Source: Didymodactylos carnosus
Taxonomy: Eukaryota; Rotifera; Eurotatoria; Philodinida; Philodinidae
Reading direction: 5' to 3'
DNA length: 20,003 nucleotides
Assembly: GCA_905250885.1 (NCBI GenBank)
Contig: CAJNOQ010003526.1
Location: forward strand, 1 to 20,003
Below the pieces are notes generated by a model. That model had not been told where the DNA came from, did not search any database, and saw nothing but the letters and a program-made list of their open reading frames with translations. The position numbers and the translations under genes were made by a program. Shown one piece after another: positions 17,915-20,003 of the stretch. Within the stretch, counting starts at the first letter, position 1; every line of letters begins with the position of its first letter.

Positions 17915-18125
17915 GAGTGTGTGAGTGAGTGTGTGTATGCGAGTGAGTGTGTATAAGAGTGAGAGTGTGTACGTGTTACATATGATCATCAAAAATCTTT
18001 TTATACGCTTTAATTTTTGATTCTTGATAGATAGTCAAGAAAAGTCATGTTTTTATGTTGATTATTCTCAAGAAAGCTGAACAATCCAAGCACACAATAT
18101 AGAGCCAGAATATGCAACCTGCAGC
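17915..18125. repeat. hAT 3' flank, inverted partner of 12079-12346
   Basis: It starts with a GTGTGAGTGAG microsatellite (17917-17973), then ATGATCATCAAAAATCTTT, GATAGATAGTCAAG, TTATGTTGATTATTCTC and CCAAGCACACAATATAGAG up to ACCTGCAG. Each block is the reverse complement of one at 12079-12346. It follows the hAT stop codon by about 55 bp, so it is probably the 3' untranslated part of that element. Confidence 0.75.
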
Positions 18126-18261
18126 TTTCGTAACAAAATTCGCTTTCGTAATCACGAAGCCATCCTTGAAACACATGCTCTTCGAAACTCACTACCATCC
18201 GCACTCACTCATCATCCAATTCCAACAATTGGTGCTGAAAATCCTGAGTTTGTTAAAAATG

Positions 18262-18394
18262 GAATAAAATTTGCATATTATTCAAGTAAGGAGCTTAATA
18301 TTGTCACCACCACAAGAAAGATCGAAATATTTTCTTTAACATGTGTAATTGCAGTCGTAAAAGCTCCTTACTTGATAATATGCAAATTTTATTC
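18262..18394. repeat. 133-bp hairpin with 34-35 bp inverted repeats (MITE-like)
   Basis: The left arm 18262-18296 (GAATAAAATTTGCATATTAT, then TCAAGTAAGGAGCTT) pairs with the right arm 18361-18394, with a single-base indel as the only difference. The spacer is 64 bp and contains no coding signal of its own. The size and near-perfect repeats suit a small MITE or a hairpin-forming element; flanking target duplications are not clear. Confidence 0.75.
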
Positions 18395-19129
18395 TAGACT
18401 GCTATCCGTTCCAAAATACACGGCCGATAGTTATTTTCATAATTCATAATATTCATAATTCAGTCAAAATCCATCCAATCTACTTCCGAATGTACACTCT
18501 GTTTTATCTGCAGTTCAATAAATTCTCAGTAAAACTCAATAAACATTGAAAAAACCAACAGAAAATACTTTGCTTTCTGGAAAGGTTTCCTAGAAACCTT
18601 CGGAACTAAGAGAATTCTTTTTTATTGATTTTACGTACAGAATAAACCAGCGGATAAAAGAGAATCTTTCCAGACATTCGCAAGTAGATTTTGACTGAGT
18701 TGTGAATTTTTTAATTTTTGATGAAAATAATCAAAAATGGGGTATTTCACCTATTATCCGTTCCAGAACTCAAGGCAATCGGTTGTTTTTTGAATAACGT
18801 TTGATAGGAACACGACGGAGACGTGCGGTTATCACCATTTGATAGCCAAGACCCAGGAGCATGTTTTCACGGGTAAAATCTTTCCTAAAAACAAATCCCA
18901 AATCGGTTTTTCACAGGATCTCTGGAAAATCACGCTGGATTTCTGAAAACTGCCATAGGAGTCTACTGATTCGTTTACATGGATAGATAGCTTAGAGTAT
19001 CCCCTACAAAACTAGTTCTAAACAAAAGTTCTATTTTGCAAGGTTTAGACAAACCAGACAGTTTTTCCGAAGCCTTGGGACTCCCCTTTCTTTAGGTGTG
19101 AGATATAACCACGATCCACAAACTGGCAA
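18395..19129. other. Non-coding stretch with degraded dispersed repeats
   Basis: No gene was recognised. The part near 18685-18720 is a minus-strand copy of the opening block of repeat family A. From 18785 to 18960 lies family B copy 2. The remainder is AT-rich with no clear structure. Confidence 0.5.
18785..18960 (+). repeat. Dispersed non-coding repeat, family B, copy 2
   Basis: This is collinear with 2855-3012: TTGAATAACGTTTGATAGG, a GACGTGCGGTTATC block, GATAGCCAAGACCCAGGAGC, TTTTCACGGGTAAAA, and CAGGATCTCTGGAAAATC. The copies are old, and their order of blocks is the main evidence. Confidence 0.55.
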
Positions 19130-20003
19130 TTCAACAGATTCTAGAAATTCAAGGAATTCAACAAAGTCATATAAGATATTGAGTTATAACATTGAACTAC
19201 CATGAAAGTCTAGGAATTCAAGAAAATCTAGCAGTTGAATAAAGTCAAGGAATTCTCGGAATTCAAGGAATTCAACAAAGTCATATAAGATATTGAGTTA
19301 TAACATTGAACTACCGTGAAATTCAAGGAATTCAAGAAGATCTAGCAGTTGAAGAAAGTCAAGGAATTCATATACGATATTGAGTTATAACCTTGAACTA
19401 CCATGGAATTCAAGAAATTCCAGAAAATCAAGCGATTCAGGAGATTCAAGAAAGTCAAAGAATTCTAGGAATTCAAGGAATTCAACAAAGTTATATAAGA
19501 TATTGAGTTATAACCTTGAAGTACCATGGAATTCAAGAAATTCAAGAAATTCAAGCAATTCAAGAAAGTCAAGAAATTCTAGGAATTCAAGGAATTCAAC
19601 AAAGTCGAATTCCTAGAATTCCTTGACTTTCTTCAACTGCTAGATCTTCTTGAATTCCTTGAATTTCACGGTAGTTCAATGTTATAACTCAATATCTTAT
19701 ATGACTTTGTTGAATTCCTTGAATTCCTAGAATTGCTTGAATCCCTAGAATTCCTTGACTTTCTTGAATCTCTTGAATTGTTTGATCTTCTTGAATTCCT
19801 TGAATTTCATGGTAGTTCAATGTTATAACTCAATATCTTATATGAGTTTGTTGAATTCCTTGACTTTCTTCAACTGCTAGATTTTCTTGAATTCCTAGAA
19901 TTGCTTGACTTTCTGGAATCTCCCGAACTGCTTCATTTTCTTGAAATTCAAGGAATTCAAGAAGATCAAGCAATTCAAGAAAGTCAAGGAATTCTAGGGA
20001 TTC
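19130..20003. repeat. GAATTC-rich minisatellite with alternating inverted blocks
   Basis: The basic unit is a 9-mer near GGAATTCAA, interrupted by a longer marker, CATATAAGATATTGAGTTAT, at 19168, 19282, 19369 and 19492 (spacings 114, 87 and 123 bp). From about 19607 to 19935 the same material is in reverse complement, then it turns forward again to the window end. A 111-bp block (19259-19369) recurs as an exact inverted copy at 19616-19726. The 78-codon plus-strand frame here (19380-19616) is a by-product of the 9-bp period (Asn-Ser-Arg triplets) and I do not call it a gene. The array continues beyond the window. Confidence 0.88.

Noticed and set aside
19380-19616. Asn-Ser-Arg repeat protein
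   Set aside because: The frame is open only because the satellite period is a multiple of three; it begins at a TTG and covers two whole satellite units.
19130-20003. CRISPR array
   Set aside because: Repeat and spacer are not distinct, the unit is a 9-mer minisatellite with inversions, and the genome is eukaryotic.

Overview
The window looks like nuclear DNA of a small metazoan, most probably a bdelloid rotifer. The base composition is AT-rich and genes are sparse. Introns are very short (54, 56, 66 and 68 bp) with GT-AG ends. Decayed DNA transposons of several superfamilies (hAT, Mutator-like with a SWIM finger, piggyBac-like MITE) lie beside a Penelope-like RT/GIY-YIG remnant. The organism call is inference from this combination; no rRNA or other phylogenetic marker is present.

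Layout. 1-3279 is mostly non-coding: three short GACGTTAAAC repeats, a GC-richer island, a 594-bp foldback element (1152-1745), a 126-bp TTAA-flanked piggyBac-like MITE (2372-2497), a short acidic open frame (2508-2789) and one copy of a dispersed repeat. 3280-6305 (+) is the best gene, a three-exon, 971-residue von Willebrand factor A protein with an intact MIDAS motif. 6306-9096 holds no gene I can support, only old dispersed repeats. 9097-11282 (-) is a three-exon gene, tail-to-tail with the first, for a secreted DUF5722-like glycosidase followed by a Ser/Thr-rich stalk, a membrane segment and a cytoplasmic tail. It carries one in-frame TGA.

The rest is transposon-dominated. The 5' end and promoter of the DUF5722-like gene are tandemly duplicated (11246-11670 and 12346-12740), together with what looks like a hAT terminus. 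A 719-bp Mutator-like mini-element (13029-13747) keeps only the SWIM C-terminus of its transposase and a tRNA-like sequence that abuts its inverted repeat. 14107-15189 (-) is the C-terminal part of a Penelope-like RT with GIY-YIG domain, broken by two stops and cut off by a second foldback element (15175-15772). 17333-17860 (+) is a frameshifted hAT transposase remnant whose 3' flank is repeated in inverse orientation at 12079-12346. From about 19130 to the end is a GAATTC-rich minisatellite with alternating inverted blocks.

The two host genes show no evident functional link. The main interest lies in the membrane-anchored DUF5722-like architecture, the duplicated promoter/hAT junction beside it, and the tRNA-like Mutator derivative. 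All similarities were judged by eye; no search or alignment program was run.
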